In this document: in pieces, positions 7,646 to 16,106 of the stretch | How the letters are laid out: each line of letters opens with the position of its first letter | Numbering within the stretch: position 1 is the stretch's first letter | Assembly: GCF_026339735.1 (NCBI RefSeq) | Contig: NZ_JAPEQG010000001.1 | Location: 6,904,501-6,968,500, forward strand | DNA length: 64,000 nt | DNA from: Streptomyces sp. NBC_01669 | Lineage (GTDB): Bacteria > Actinomycetota > Actinomycetes > Streptomycetales > Streptomycetaceae | Direction: 5' to 3' | Made by a program: the position numbers and the translations under genes | The notes under the pieces: generated by a model | Database searches by the model: none | Told to the model about the DNA's origin: nothing | Seen by the model: only the letters and a program-made list of their open reading frames with translations

Positions 7646-9637
7646 TCAGGTCCCGAACGCGCGCAACGCGGCCCGCGCCGCCCCGCACAGCTCGTCGTCC
7701 TCCGGCACGGATTCCCAGCCGCCGTGCCGGACCGGGCGTTCATCGGCGGCCAGCACGGCACGCAGGGCCGGGGCCGCCGCGGCGGCGGGCGGGCCGATCT
7801 CGGCGAGGCGGTGGACGGCCGTGATCGTCGCCCGGTAGGCGTATCTGCCCTCCTGCAGCGGGCTCAGCAGCCCGAGCAGAGCGGGTACCGCCTCACTGCT
7901 CCCACCGGTGATCTGCCACAGGGCGTAGCCGCACCTCAGCGGAAGCCAGCCCTCCTTGTGCTCGGGAAGCAGGGCCCGTATCCGCTCGGCGTACGGCGCC
8001 GCGGACGGGCCCAGTTCGCCGAGGAAGCCCACCACCTCCTCGCGGCCCCAGCGGGCGTCGAACGCCGGCAGCAGCACATCGAGCGCGGGTTGCGGATCGC
8101 CGGTCAGCCGCCAGTACGCCACCCGCAGCCGCGATACGGCGAAATCCTCCGCCGGTGCGTCGATCAGCGCCCGCAGACGAGGGCGCGGGACGGCGTCGGC
8201 CGCCACCGGACCGATCGCGGCGAGGGCGTCGAGCGCCCAGACCGCCGCATCGGTGTCCAGCAGTGACAGCAGCTCGGGGACAGCGGGCGCGGCTGCTCGG
8301 CCCCAGGCCGTCAACACCTGGCACAGGGCCCGCCGTTCGTCCTTGAGCGTCGCCGCCGCGAGCCGACGCCGCAGCGGATCCAGCAGCTCGTCGGCGCACC
8401 CGGCCAGCGGCGCGAGGGTGTCCAGCAGCGCCAGTCGGTACATCCACCAGCCGTCGGCGTGCGACTGATGCAGGGCGAAGCCGAGCCGGCCCCCGGACAG
8501 CCGGTCCACCACGGGACCCAGACAGCGCCGGTCGCCGAGCCGGGCGAGCGCCCAGACCGCGGTGTCCTGCGCATCCGCGTACACCTCGTCGCCCGTGCAC
8601 AGGGCTGCCAGACCGTCGGCCCACGGCCGGGCGGCCTCGCCGCACATGCCGAGTACCCGCGCGGCGAACTGCCGGTTCTCCGGCTCGGCGTCGGTGAGCA
8701 GTCCTGCGACAGCGGGCAGCAGCACGGGTACGGGGGAGCGCCAAGTGCTGAGCACCTCGGCGGCGGTCCGCAGCGCTCCCGTGCGATGCCCCGCCTGCGG
8801 GTGGCCGAGGAGCCGCAGGGACAGTTCCGTACGGACGTCGCGGTCCGGTCCGAACGCCGCGGCCGTCCACGGCACCAGCGCCGCCGCGTTCCGGAACCCC
8901 CACTCGTTCTGCCCCCGTTCGCCGAACCGGGCATCCCGCAGGACCGATACGACCGTCTCCAGATGTTCCGGGTCCCGCTGCTCCGGGAGGGCCCGTCGCA
9001 GCGCGGTGACCGCCGCGAGCCGCTCAGCCGGGGAACCCTGACCGGCGATGTCCCGCAACCGGTCGCGGGTGGAGGTCAGTCCGGGCGCCCGCAGCAGCAG
9101 CTTCCCGGCCGCCTCGACGAGCTTTGACCGCACCTCCCCGTTCGGCTCCGCGTCCGACCGCGCCCACAGCGCCTCGCTCACCGCCTCCGCCTCCCCGGCG
9201 GCATGCGACAGCGGCTGGGCAACTGCCCGGCGCACCCCCGGATCGGAGTCGTCCAGCAGCGTGAGCAGCACGGGCAGCGCCCCGGTCCACGCCGCGGACC
9301 AGCCGGCGTCGACGAACCGGCGCTCCGCCTCCCAGCAGCCGACCCGGGCCAGACTGCCGACGAGCTGCAGCAGTTCCTCGCGGACCGTCACCACCGGGTC
9401 GGCGGCCAGCGCCACCAGATACGGCAGCAGCGGCGGCGCGGCCGAACAGATCTGACCGCCCTGGTGGTAGACGGAGGTGAGCATCCCCTCCACCGCGTCA
9501 TCCGCACGCTCCGGCGCGTACACGTCGCGCACCCAGCCCGGCACCTCGACCGCGGAGCCGTACACATGCTCCAGCGCGGCCCAGTCGGTCCGGTCCAGTC
9601 CGTCGAGCGTGCGGGGGTCAGAAGGCGCGGAGGTCAT
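7646..9637 (-). CDS. HEAT-repeat protein
   Basis: 663 aa, ATG at 9637 with only a weak GGGATC upstream. The whole length is alpha-helical repeat. Units such as AAPPLLPYLVALAADPVVTVREELLQLVG, LLTLLDDSDPGVRRAVAQPL and a string of VPELLSLLDTDAAVWALDALA-like segments recur about every 35-40 residues. No catalytic motif, signal peptide or membrane span is evident. HEAT solenoids serve as protein-binding scaffolds; which partner is bound cannot be told here. The 28-bp gap to the convergent permease gene leaves little room for a separate terminator. Similar large HEAT proteins are common in Streptomyces and mostly unstudied. Confidence 0.75.
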   Translation of the reverse strand: MTSAPSDPRTLDGLDRTDWAALEHVYGSAVEVPGWVRDVYAPERADDAVEGMLTSVYHQGGQICSAAPPLLPYLVALAADPVVTVREELLQLVGSLARVGCWEAERRFVDAGWSAAWTGALPVLLTLLDDSDPGVRRAVAQPLSHAAGEAEAVSEALWARSDAEPNGEVRSKLVEAAGKLLLRAPGLTSTRDRLRDIAGQGSPAERLAAVTALRRALPEQRDPEHLETVVSVLRDARFGERGQNEWGFRNAAALVPWTAAAFGPDRDVRTELSLRLLGHPQAGHRTGALRTAAEVLSTWRSPVPVLLPAVAGLLTDAEPENRQFAARVLGMCGEAARPWADGLAALCTGDEVYADAQDTAVWALARLGDRRCLGPVVDRLSGGRLGFALHQSHADGWWMYRLALLDTLAPLAGCADELLDPLRRRLAAATLKDERRALCQVLTAWGRAAAPAVPELLSLLDTDAAVWALDALAAIGPVAADAVPRPRLRALIDAPAEDFAVSRLRVAYWRLTGDPQPALDVLLPAFDARWGREEVVGFLGELGPSAAPYAERIRALLPEHKEGWLPLRCGYALWQITGGSSEAVPALLGLLSPLQEGRYAYRATITAVHRLAEIGPPAAAAAPALRAVLAADERPVRHGGWESVPEDDELCGAARAALRAFGT

Positions 9638-9683
9638 GATCCCGATTTTGACAGCCGCGGCCGGCCCTCCGCGCCCGGTTTTC

Positions 9684-11135
9684 TCACCCCTGGAGCGCCG
9701 CCTTCATCATCTTCTGCGCGATCGGCGCCGCCAGGCCGTTGCCGCTGACCTCCGAGCGGGCCGAGCCCGAGTCCTCCACGACCACGGCGACCGCGACCTC
9801 CTTGCCGGTGGACGCCGACTTCGCGTACGAGGTGAACCAGGCGTACGGCGTGTTGCTGTTGCCCACGCCGTTCTGCGCGGTGCCCGTCTTGCCGCCGACC
9901 TCCGCCCCGTCGATCCGGGCGTTGGTGCCGGTGCCCTGCTCGACGACGGTGACCATCGCGCTGCGCAGCTGCTCGGCGGTCGAGGCGGAGACGACCCGCT
10001 TCGTGTCGCCGTCCGCGAACTCCTGCAGGGTGTTGCCCTCGGAGTCCGCCACCTTCGACACCATGTGCGGGGCCGCCAGCTCACCGCCGTTGGCGAGGGC
10101 CGAGGAGACCATGGCCATCTGCAGCGGGGTCGCGGTGACCTCGAACTGGCCGATGCCTGTCAGCGCCGTCTGCGCCTTGTCCATCCCCGACGGGTAGAGG
10201 CTCTCGGAGGCGCGCACCGGGACGTCCAGCTTCGCTGTGTTGAAGCCGAACTTCTCGGCCATCGCCCGCACCTTGTCCTGGCCGAGATCGGCGGCGGCCT
10301 TCGCGAAGACGTTGTTGCAGGAGTACTGGAGCGCCGTGCGCAGCGTGGCGTTCTCGCAGGGTGCGGACGCGCTCTCGTTTCTCAGGACGGTGGTGGTGCC
10401 GGGCAGCGTGTACGGGTCGGGGCTGTCCGTGCGCTCGTCGACCGAGCTGTAGAGACCGTTCTCCAGCGCGGCCGACGCCACCACCAGCTTGAACGTCGAT
10501 CCGGGCGCCAGCGGCTGCCGCAGAGCACGGTTGACCAGTGGCTTGTCCGGGTCGGAGAGCAGCTTCTTCCACACGTCGCCGTCGTTCGTCCCACTGATCT
10601 TCGACGGGTCGTACGAGGGGGTGGAGACCATTCCCAGAATCTTCCCGGTCGCGGGGTCGATCGCGACGGCCGCGCCCTTGTCGCCGCCGAGCGCCTCGTA
10701 CGCCGCCTTCTGCACATCCGGGTCGATCGTCGTCAGCACACTGCCGGGCGAGGTCTGCTTGCCCGTCACCACGTCGACGGGGTTCTTCAGCCGGTCGTCC
10801 GTGCCGTCGAGCACATGGCTGTAGATCCCTTCGAGCTGGGTGGCGCCGTACGCCTGCGAGCTGTACCCGGTGACGGCGGCATAGAGCTCGCCCTGCGTGT
10901 ACGTGCGCTTGTACGCGAGATCGCTGCCCCGGGTCCTCTCCGATCCGGTGACCGGTGATCCGGCCACGATGATGTCGCCGAGCGGCTGCGCGTACTGCGC
11001 GATGGTGTTCCGCCGGTTGTGGTCGTTGTCCGCGAGTGCCTGGGCCTGGTACGCCTGCACCCAGGTCGCCCGCCCCAGCAGGGCGAGGACCAGCAGCAGG
11101 CAGAAGACCGAGGTGTGCCTGATTGTTCTGTTCAT
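9684..11135 (-). CDS. PbpA-type penicillin-binding transpeptidase
   Basis: 483 aa from ATG at 11135 (MNRTIRHTSVFCLLLVLALL). This start gives a normal signal-anchor at once; an in-frame GTG at 11192 would add 19 unlikely residues. All three penicilloyl-serine transferase motifs are intact: STFK with nucleophile Ser213, SCN with Ser272, and KTG with Lys416. The N-terminal part has the dimerisation-domain features of mycobacterial/streptomycete PbpA (YAQPLGDIIVAGSPVTGS, LAYKRTYTQGELYAAVTGY). It crosslinks peptidoglycan outside the membrane. The usual FtsW/RodA partner is not adjacent. Directly upstream lies the TnpB-like gene, so this gene must use a promoter in the short gap 11136-11277 or be read through from the mobile element. 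Confidence 0.85.
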   Translation of the reverse strand: MNRTIRHTSVFCLLLVLALLGRATWVQAYQAQALADNDHNRRNTIAQYAQPLGDIIVAGSPVTGSERTRGSDLAYKRTYTQGELYAAVTGYSSQAYGATQLEGIYSHVLDGTDDRLKNPVDVVTGKQTSPGSVLTTIDPDVQKAAYEALGGDKGAAVAIDPATGKILGMVSTPSYDPSKISGTNDGDVWKKLLSDPDKPLVNRALRQPLAPGSTFKLVVASAALENGLYSSVDERTDSPDPYTLPGTTTVLRNESASAPCENATLRTALQYSCNNVFAKAAADLGQDKVRAMAEKFGFNTAKLDVPVRASESLYPSGMDKAQTALTGIGQFEVTATPLQMAMVSSALANGGELAAPHMVSKVADSEGNTLQEFADGDTKRVVSASTAEQLRSAMVTVVEQGTGTNARIDGAEVGGKTGTAQNGVGNSNTPYAWFTSYAKSASTGKEVAVAVVVEDSGSARSEVSGNGLAAPIAQKMMKAALQG

Positions 11136-11225
11136 CCCGCTGGAGGGACGAGCGGCGGCGTCCGGCGCGTTCCCGTCTGTGCCGCTTCTCACTCATTCTT
11201 CATACTGCGCGTCAGGGGGCCTGGG

Positions 11226-11268
11226 TCAGCCGGGCGTGATCACGGTGCCCGGATCAGCCGGGCGTGAT
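11226..11268. repeat. Two direct 15-bp repeats next to the tnpB 3' end
   Basis: TCAGCCGGGCGTGAT occurs at 11226-11240 and again at 11254-11268, a 28-bp period. Between them is CACGGTGCCCGGA. In orientation it lies immediately past the stop of the TnpB-like gene, where the right end of such elements and the guide part of the associated RNA would be expected. Confidence 0.6.
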
Positions 11269-11277
11269 GAACCGTTC

Positions 11278-12921
11278 CTAACCAGTGTGCGTAAGTGAGT
11301 CTTGGACCCACTGCTGCGTACTGGGCGCATCCCGAACGGTGTTGGATGCGCTGGGTTCCCGCTTTCGCTTCCCACTCGGCGACGGCCCTCCAGGGGGCCG
11401 GTCCGTTGCGGGTGGGCGGGTTCCTTCACGCCCCCGGTCACCTGGTCCGGCCTGGGCGATCCGATGCCCCGCACGATCACTCCGGTCGTGTGGGGGCGGT
11501 GTCGTCCGTCGCCGGATCGGGTGTCCGAGGGCGCGTCGCCCGATCGCGATACCGGCGGCATCGTGACGGGACATCTTTCGACGTGGGGTGGCCAGTGGTT
11601 TCTGCCAGTGCTGGCCACCCCACATGCTGGTGTAGGCGGGGTCGACCGCGACGATCGCAAGCCCCTGTTCGGCGGCCATGGACACCAGCCGGGCCTTGAG
11701 CTTGCCGGTCGGGATGCCGGAGATGAGGTGCCGGAAGCGTTTCCTGCGGCCGTGTTTTTCCCGGGTCTTCTCGGTGGTGAAGTCGAGGTCTTCGATGCCG
11801 ATCGCGGCGACACCGACAGACTTGGCCCAGTTGATCAGGCGGGTCAGGGCGTGGCGGATCTGTGCGTCGCGGTGATCGGCGGTGCCGGTCAGGTCGTAGG
11901 GGAAGCGGTGCGGGTCGCCGACGGGGTTGCCGTGCCGGTCGAGCCGGTAGGCGGCGAAGTGGTCGGCGTTGGTGTCGACGCCGATCATGCCCTGGGCGCG
12001 GGCGGCGGCGAGCGGGACCGTCTTGATGACGGGGCGTTGCCAGGATGCGGTGAGGTACCAGCGGCCACGGTTCACGTCGAGGTGGATGCGGTAGGCGACG
12101 GCCCGGTGAGCTTCGATGCGGTCTCCCCACTCCGCGCCCCGGTGCGCGAACGCCACGGTGGAGGTGAGGGTGTACCGGCCGTGCCTGGCGTTGGCCAGGT
12201 GCGCGAGCGGTACAGGTAGTTTGATGCTGACCTCGCCGTCCGGGGTGACGCGGATCGTCTCGTTCCCGAACCGCTTCCCCGACTCACCGTCAGCGGCAAG
12301 AAACCAGCGCTCCGCCTCCCACCGTTCCCGCCACTGCTCCTCGGTGAGCTGGGCCTGGGTGAGATGGTGGCGGGTGTTCAGGAGACGTTTACCGCCCCGC
12401 ACCACCCGGACCCGTCCGGCCTGCCACTCGGCGACAGCGGCAGCGTGCCGCGCCTCCAGTGCCGCGAGGCGGCGGGACTTGTGGAACCACTCACTCCTGG
12501 AGCGATAGCCGCCCGCGGCCCGCTTGGTGCCCTTCTCCCCGACCGGGAGGGACAGCCGATGCCGCAATGTCTTGATCCCGGCTGCCAGCTTCTGGATGTG
12601 CGCCGCCTGGCAACGGCGCGCGAGTGCCCACTGATCGTGCGTGGCCTTGGTGATCGCCCCGGCGATCCGCGACGACGACACCCTGGTCAGGTCCCGCTTG
12701 CGCGCCGCCCAGGTGTCTGCACTGTGCTCCAGACCGTCCGCGCAGCGGGCCTTGAGATCACGGGAGGCCAGCGCACCTTGATGCGCACCGACCGCACGCA
12801 GCACCTTCTCGTCCTGGGGCGTGAGGTGCTTGAGGCGGTCCCGGATCGCCACCCCGCAAGGCCCGGGCACCACGAGGGACACGGCCAACTCCCGCAAACC
12901 ACCCACCACATCACCCCCCAT
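11278..12921 (-). CDS. tnpB: TnpB-like RuvC protein (IS200/IS605-type accessory protein), stand-alone
   Basis: About 547 aa from ATG at 12921; a TTG two codons earlier and GTGs at 12909 onward are alternatives. The RuvC-like core is intact: Asp316 in GMIGVDTNADHFA, Glu377 in IGIEDLDF, Asp454 in SRHDAAGIAIGRRALG. The usual CxxC zinc finger between the last two motifs is absent, and the protein is longer than the typical 350-450 residues, with about 130 extra N-terminal residues and a Pro/Arg-rich tail over the last 75. The tail region likely doubles as the template of a structured guide RNA, as known for TnpB families. No TnpA (Y1 or serine transposase) is adjacent, so the gene is non-autonomous or domesticated. 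It lies between the GNAT/IclR unit and the transpeptidase gene, reading toward the latter. Confidence 0.78.
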   Translation of the reverse strand: MGGDVVGGLRELAVSLVVPGPCGVAIRDRLKHLTPQDEKVLRAVGAHQGALASRDLKARCADGLEHSADTWAARKRDLTRVSSSRIAGAITKATHDQWALARRCQAAHIQKLAAGIKTLRHRLSLPVGEKGTKRAAGGYRSRSEWFHKSRRLAALEARHAAAVAEWQAGRVRVVRGGKRLLNTRHHLTQAQLTEEQWRERWEAERWFLAADGESGKRFGNETIRVTPDGEVSIKLPVPLAHLANARHGRYTLTSTVAFAHRGAEWGDRIEAHRAVAYRIHLDVNRGRWYLTASWQRPVIKTVPLAAARAQGMIGVDTNADHFAAYRLDRHGNPVGDPHRFPYDLTGTADHRDAQIRHALTRLINWAKSVGVAAIGIEDLDFTTEKTREKHGRRKRFRHLISGIPTGKLKARLVSMAAEQGLAIVAVDPAYTSMWGGQHWQKPLATPRRKMSRHDAAGIAIGRRALGHPIRRRTTPPPHDRSDRAGHRIAQAGPGDRGREGTRPPATDRPPGGPSPSGKRKREPSASNTVRDAPSTQQWVQDSLTHTG

Positions 12922-13119
12922 TCTCAAGGCCGGACACCTGCCACCCAGCCCAACGAGCAGCAGTCGCCAAGGTCACCCATTCGGCCCCAGAACTCCCGTT
13001 CCCACCCCTCGCGACCCACCGGCAGGACTCAATCCCGCTCACCACAACTCACTTCGACTCAGCAAACCAATAGCAGCTCGCAACCCCGACTCGTACACCT
13101 CGATCCTGCCCGCCCCTCT

Positions 13120-13180
13120 CCGTCGCACGGCGGAGACGGACCGTCGCGGGCGGAGACGTATTGCCGCGCGGCGGAGACGG
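13120..13180. repeat. Three tandem 20-21-bp units sharing CGGAGACG
   Basis: CGGAGACG occurs at 13131, 13151 and 13172, each preceded by a GC-rich CGTCGC- or GCCGCG-like stretch, giving three near-tandem units. They lie just past the GNAT stop codon and upstream of the TnpB-like gene. The rest of the gap from 12922 is C/A-rich and G-poor on the plus strand, unlike its surroundings, and probably contains the left end of the tnpB element. Confidence 0.5.
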
Positions 13181-13194
13181 CCCTCACCCAGCTC

Positions 13195-13674
13195 TCAGTC
13201 CAGCGTGAAGAGCAGTTCGTCGGTCAGCTCGCCGCGGGCGTGCGCGAAGCCCCGGTCCTTGCCCGTGACGGTGAACCCGCACTTCTGCAGCACCCGCACC
13301 GAACCGGCGTTGTCGGCCGCCGCCCGGGCGTGCAACGGCCGTTCCGGTACGGCCTCCAGCAGCGCCCGGAGCGCGGCGGTCGCGAGCCCCCGGCCCCAGT
13401 GCGGCCGGTCGATCCAGTACGTGACCTGCCGGTCGCCCTCGGACCCGTACACCCCGGCGTTGCCCACCACCTCGCCGTCGGCAAGCACCGTCCGCATCAC
13501 CACGGTGCGACTGTCCAGGATCCGCGCCCAGTGGGCCTCGAACGCGGGCCGGTCGCCCGGGTCCTCACTGGTGAACGCGGCTGTCCGGACCGACTCCGGA
13601 TCGGACATGTACGCGAAGAAGAGCGGCAGATCGCTGTCGCGCACCTCGCGCAGCGTGACCTCGGGCGCGCCCAC
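13195..13674 (-). CDS. GNAT-family N-acetyltransferase
   Basis: 159 aa from GTG at 13674. It follows the IclR-type regulator gene with only three bases between TGA and GTG, so the two are one transcription unit. The fold is the RimJ/RimL-like branch: TLREVRDSDLPLFFAYMSDP at the start, YWIDRPHWGRGLATAALRALL as the acetyl-CoA pyrophosphate-binding segment (Q/RxxGxG/A type), and ARAAADNAGSVRVLQKCGFT as the fourth conserved motif. It transfers an acetyl group to an amine; the acceptor cannot be predicted. Upstream coupling to an IclR regulator suggests co-expression but not a shared pathway. Confidence 0.8.
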   Translation of the reverse strand: MGAPEVTLREVRDSDLPLFFAYMSDPESVRTAAFTSEDPGDRPAFEAHWARILDSRTVVMRTVLADGEVVGNAGVYGSEGDRQVTYWIDRPHWGRGLATAALRALLEAVPERPLHARAAADNAGSVRVLQKCGFTVTGKDRGFAHARGELTDELLFTLD

Positions 13675-13677
13675 GGG

Positions 13678-14448
13678 TCAGAGCCTGCGGGTGGCGAGCG
13701 TCAGCCGGTCCCGCGCGTCGAACAGTGCGTCCTTGACCATCTGCTCATGCGCCGGGGTGAGCCGGGCGACCGGCACCGAGCAGCTGATCGCGTCGCGCGC
13801 CGGGGTGCGGTACGGGATCGCGACGCCGAAGCAGCGCAGCCCCAGGGTGTTCTCCTCGCGATCCACCGCGTACCCCTGCTCGCGGATGAGGTGCAGCTCC
13901 TCGATCAGCTTCTCGCGGTCGGTGAGGGTGTGCTCGGTCAGTGCGGGCAGTGTCTCCGGCAGCATCTTTCGGACCTGCTCGTCGCTGTGGGTGGCCAGCA
14001 GCGCCTTGCCGAGCGAGGTGGAGTGGGCGGGCAGCCGGCGGCCGACGCGGGTGAAGGGGCGCAGATAGTGCTGGGACTGGCGGGTGGCGAGGTAGACCAC
14101 GTTCGTACCGTCGAGACGGGCGAGGTGGATGGTCTCCGTGGTGTCGTCGGAGAGCCGGTCGAGCGTCGGGCGGGCGGCCGCGACGACCTCGTCGCCGTCG
14201 ATGTACGAGGTGCCGACCAGCAGCGCCCGGACGCCGATGCCGTACCGGGTCCCTGTCGCGTCGGTCTCCACCCAGCCCAGCTCGACCAGGGTGCGCAGCA
14301 GCATGTAGAGGCTCGACTTGGGGTAGCCGACGGCCTCCTGCACGGACGCCAGCGAATGCATACCGGGACGCCCGGCGAAGTACTCGAGCAGCTCCACCGT
14401 CCGTACCGCGGACTTGACCTGTGCCCCACCTGACTCGGCAACCGACAT
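13678..14448 (-). CDS. IclR-family transcriptional regulator
   Basis: 256 aa from ATG at 14448 (MSVAESGGAQ), preceded by GAGGGC. An in-frame upstream start at 14484 is possible but adds a non-conserved stretch. The N-terminal winged helix is at residues 10-70 (VKSAVRTVELLEYFAGRPGM, then VGYPKSSLYMLLRTLVELGW). The C-terminal effector-binding domain carries LGKALLAT, LRCFGVAIPYR and a SCSVPVARL end. IclR proteins bind small organic acids. It is divergent from an aldehyde dehydrogenase of the ketoglutarate-semialdehyde type, with 137 bp between them, so it probably controls that sugar-acid pathway. The gap is AT-rich for this genome and holds ATTCACGATCAGGAACT and CAGAATACCGAACAA near the promoters. 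Confidence 0.85.
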   Translation of the reverse strand: MSVAESGGAQVKSAVRTVELLEYFAGRPGMHSLASVQEAVGYPKSSLYMLLRTLVELGWVETDATGTRYGIGVRALLVGTSYIDGDEVVAAARPTLDRLSDDTTETIHLARLDGTNVVYLATRQSQHYLRPFTRVGRRLPAHSTSLGKALLATHSDEQVRKMLPETLPALTEHTLTDREKLIEELHLIREQGYAVDREENTLGLRCFGVAIPYRTPARDAISCSVPVARLTPAHEQMVKDALFDARDRLTLATRRL

Positions 14449-14585
14449 CGCCCTCGCCCCTTCCAGCCCACTTCTTGCCAACACTGAACGCCCGGAAATA
14501 GAGTCCCTACATATTCACGATCAGGAACTCTGTTCAGAATACCGAACAACTTCTGATGTGTGGCAGAGGACCGGAAGGAAACACG

Positions 14586-16106
14586 GTGGCAACAGCACCA
14601 GTCTGGAGCGTCGACCCCCGCACCGGGAACCCGCGTGAGCAGGTTGCCGTGGAGGCTACAGCGGAGGAGGTCGATCGTGCGGTCCGGGCCGCACATGCCG
14701 TACGCGGTGCGCTCGCCGACCGCACCGTACGCGCCGCATTCCTGCGTACCGCGGCGGATCTGCTCACCGAGGCCGGGGAGCACGTCATCGAGGCCGCCGA
14801 CGCCGAGACCGCGCTCGGCCCGGCCCGGCTCACCGGTGAACTCGCCCGCACCGCCGCCCAGTTGCGCGCGTTCGCCGAGGTCGTCGACGAGGGCGCCTTC
14901 CTCGACATCCACATCGACCACGCGGACGCCACCCGGACCCCGCCGTGGCCCGACCTGCGCCGCTACAAGATCCCGCTCGGCGTCGTCGCCGTCTACGCGG
15001 CCAGCAACTTCCCGCTCGCCTTCTCCGTCCCCGGCGGCGACACCGCCAGTGCCCTGGCGGCCGGCTGCCCGGTCGTCGTCAAGGCACACCCCGACCACCC
15101 CGCCACCTCGGAGCTCTGCGCCTCCGTGCTGCGCCGGGCCGCCGCGAAGGTCGGCCTGCCCGAGGACGTGCTGATCCTGGTGCACGGATTCGAGGCGGGC
15201 GTCGAGCTGGTCAAGCACCCGCTCGTGGCCGCCGCCGGGTTCACCGGCTCCATCCGCGGCGGACGGGCGCTGTTCGACGCCGCGGCCGCCCGGCCGGCCC
15301 CGATCCCGTTCCACGGCGAGCTCGGCTCCCTCAACCCGGTCGTCGTCACCGAGGCGGCCGCCGCCGAGCGCGGCGAGCAGATCGGTGCCGGGCTCGCGGG
15401 CTCGATGACCATGGGCGCGGGCCAGTTCTGCACCAAGCCCGGCTTCGTCCTGGCCCCCGCCGGCGAGACCGGAGACCGGCTGCTGAAGGCGCTGACCGAG
15501 GCGGTCAGCGACAGCGAGGCCGCGGTCATGCTCGATCACCGGATGCGGGACGCCTTCGTCGCAGGCGTACGCGAACGGGCCGAACTCCCCGACGTGGACG
15601 CCCCGGTCACCCCCGGCGCGGGCGGCGACCACACCGTCTCCGCCGGCTTCCTGACCGTTCCGGCACAGCTGCTCGCCACCGACGGACCGCACGACGCGCT
15701 CCTGGAGGAGTGCTTCGGCCCGGTCACCGTCGTCGCCCGCTACGCCTCCGAGGACGAGATCACCGCCGTCCTCTCCCGACTCCCGGGCAACCTCACCGCC
15801 ACCCTCCAGATCGCCACGGAGGGCGCCGACGCAGACGCCCCCGGACTCCTCGCGGCCCTCACCCCGCTGGCCGGCCGGGTCCTCGTCAACGGCTGGCCGA
15901 CCGGAGTCGCCGTCGCCCCCGCCCAGCACCACGGCGGTCCCTACCCGGCCACCACCTCCACCTCCACGTCGGTCGGCGCCACCGCGATCGAGCGTTGGCT
16001 GCGCCCGGTCAGCTACCAGACGACTCCGGAGGCGCTGCTGCCGCCGGAGCTGCGCGAGGACAACCCGCTGGGCCTGCCGCGCCGCGTCGACGGGCGTCGC
16101 GCGTGA
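14586..16106 (+). CDS. NADP-type aldehyde dehydrogenase (2,5-dioxopentanoate / alpha-ketoglutarate semialdehyde family)
   Basis: 506 aa from GTG at 14586 with GGAAGGAAAC just upstream. The enzyme has the branch-specific features of ketoglutarate-semialdehyde dehydrogenases: long N-terminus with DLRRYKIPLGVVAVYAASNF, substrate-domain FHGELGSLNPVVV containing the general-base Glu, and MGAGQFCTKPG with catalytic Cys282. The C-terminus has VNGWPTGVAV and GGPYPATT. The reaction is the last step of oxidative pentose or hexuronate breakdown, giving 2-oxoglutarate. It overlaps the next gene by GTGA and is divergent from an IclR regulator. The GH43 protein and sugar-binding lipoprotein 12 kb away could belong to the same nutritional theme, but that link is only inference. 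Confidence 0.85.
   Translation: MATAPVWSVDPRTGNPREQVAVEATAEEVDRAVRAAHAVRGALADRTVRAAFLRTAADLLTEAGEHVIEAADAETALGPARLTGELARTAAQLRAFAEVVDEGAFLDIHIDHADATRTPPWPDLRRYKIPLGVVAVYAASNFPLAFSVPGGDTASALAAGCPVVVKAHPDHPATSELCASVLRRAAAKVGLPEDVLILVHGFEAGVELVKHPLVAAAGFTGSIRGGRALFDAAAARPAPIPFHGELGSLNPVVVTEAAAAERGEQIGAGLAGSMTMGAGQFCTKPGFVLAPAGETGDRLLKALTEAVSDSEAAVMLDHRMRDAFVAGVRERAELPDVDAPVTPGAGGDHTVSAGFLTVPAQLLATDGPHDALLEECFGPVTVVARYASEDEITAVLSRLPGNLTATLQIATEGADADAPGLLAALTPLAGRVLVNGWPTGVAVAPAQHHGGPYPATTSTSTSVGATAIERWLRPVSYQTTPEALLPPELREDNPLGLPRRVDGRRA

Noticed and set aside
13120..13180. A possible CRISPR array
   Set aside because: There are only three units, contiguous and imperfect with no unique spacers, and no cas genes anywhere in the window.
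12364..14433. Long plus-strand frame of 689 codons across tnpB, GNAT and IclR genes
   Set aside because: It runs antisense to three recognised genes and through the gap between them; composition is typical of a GC-bias shadow.
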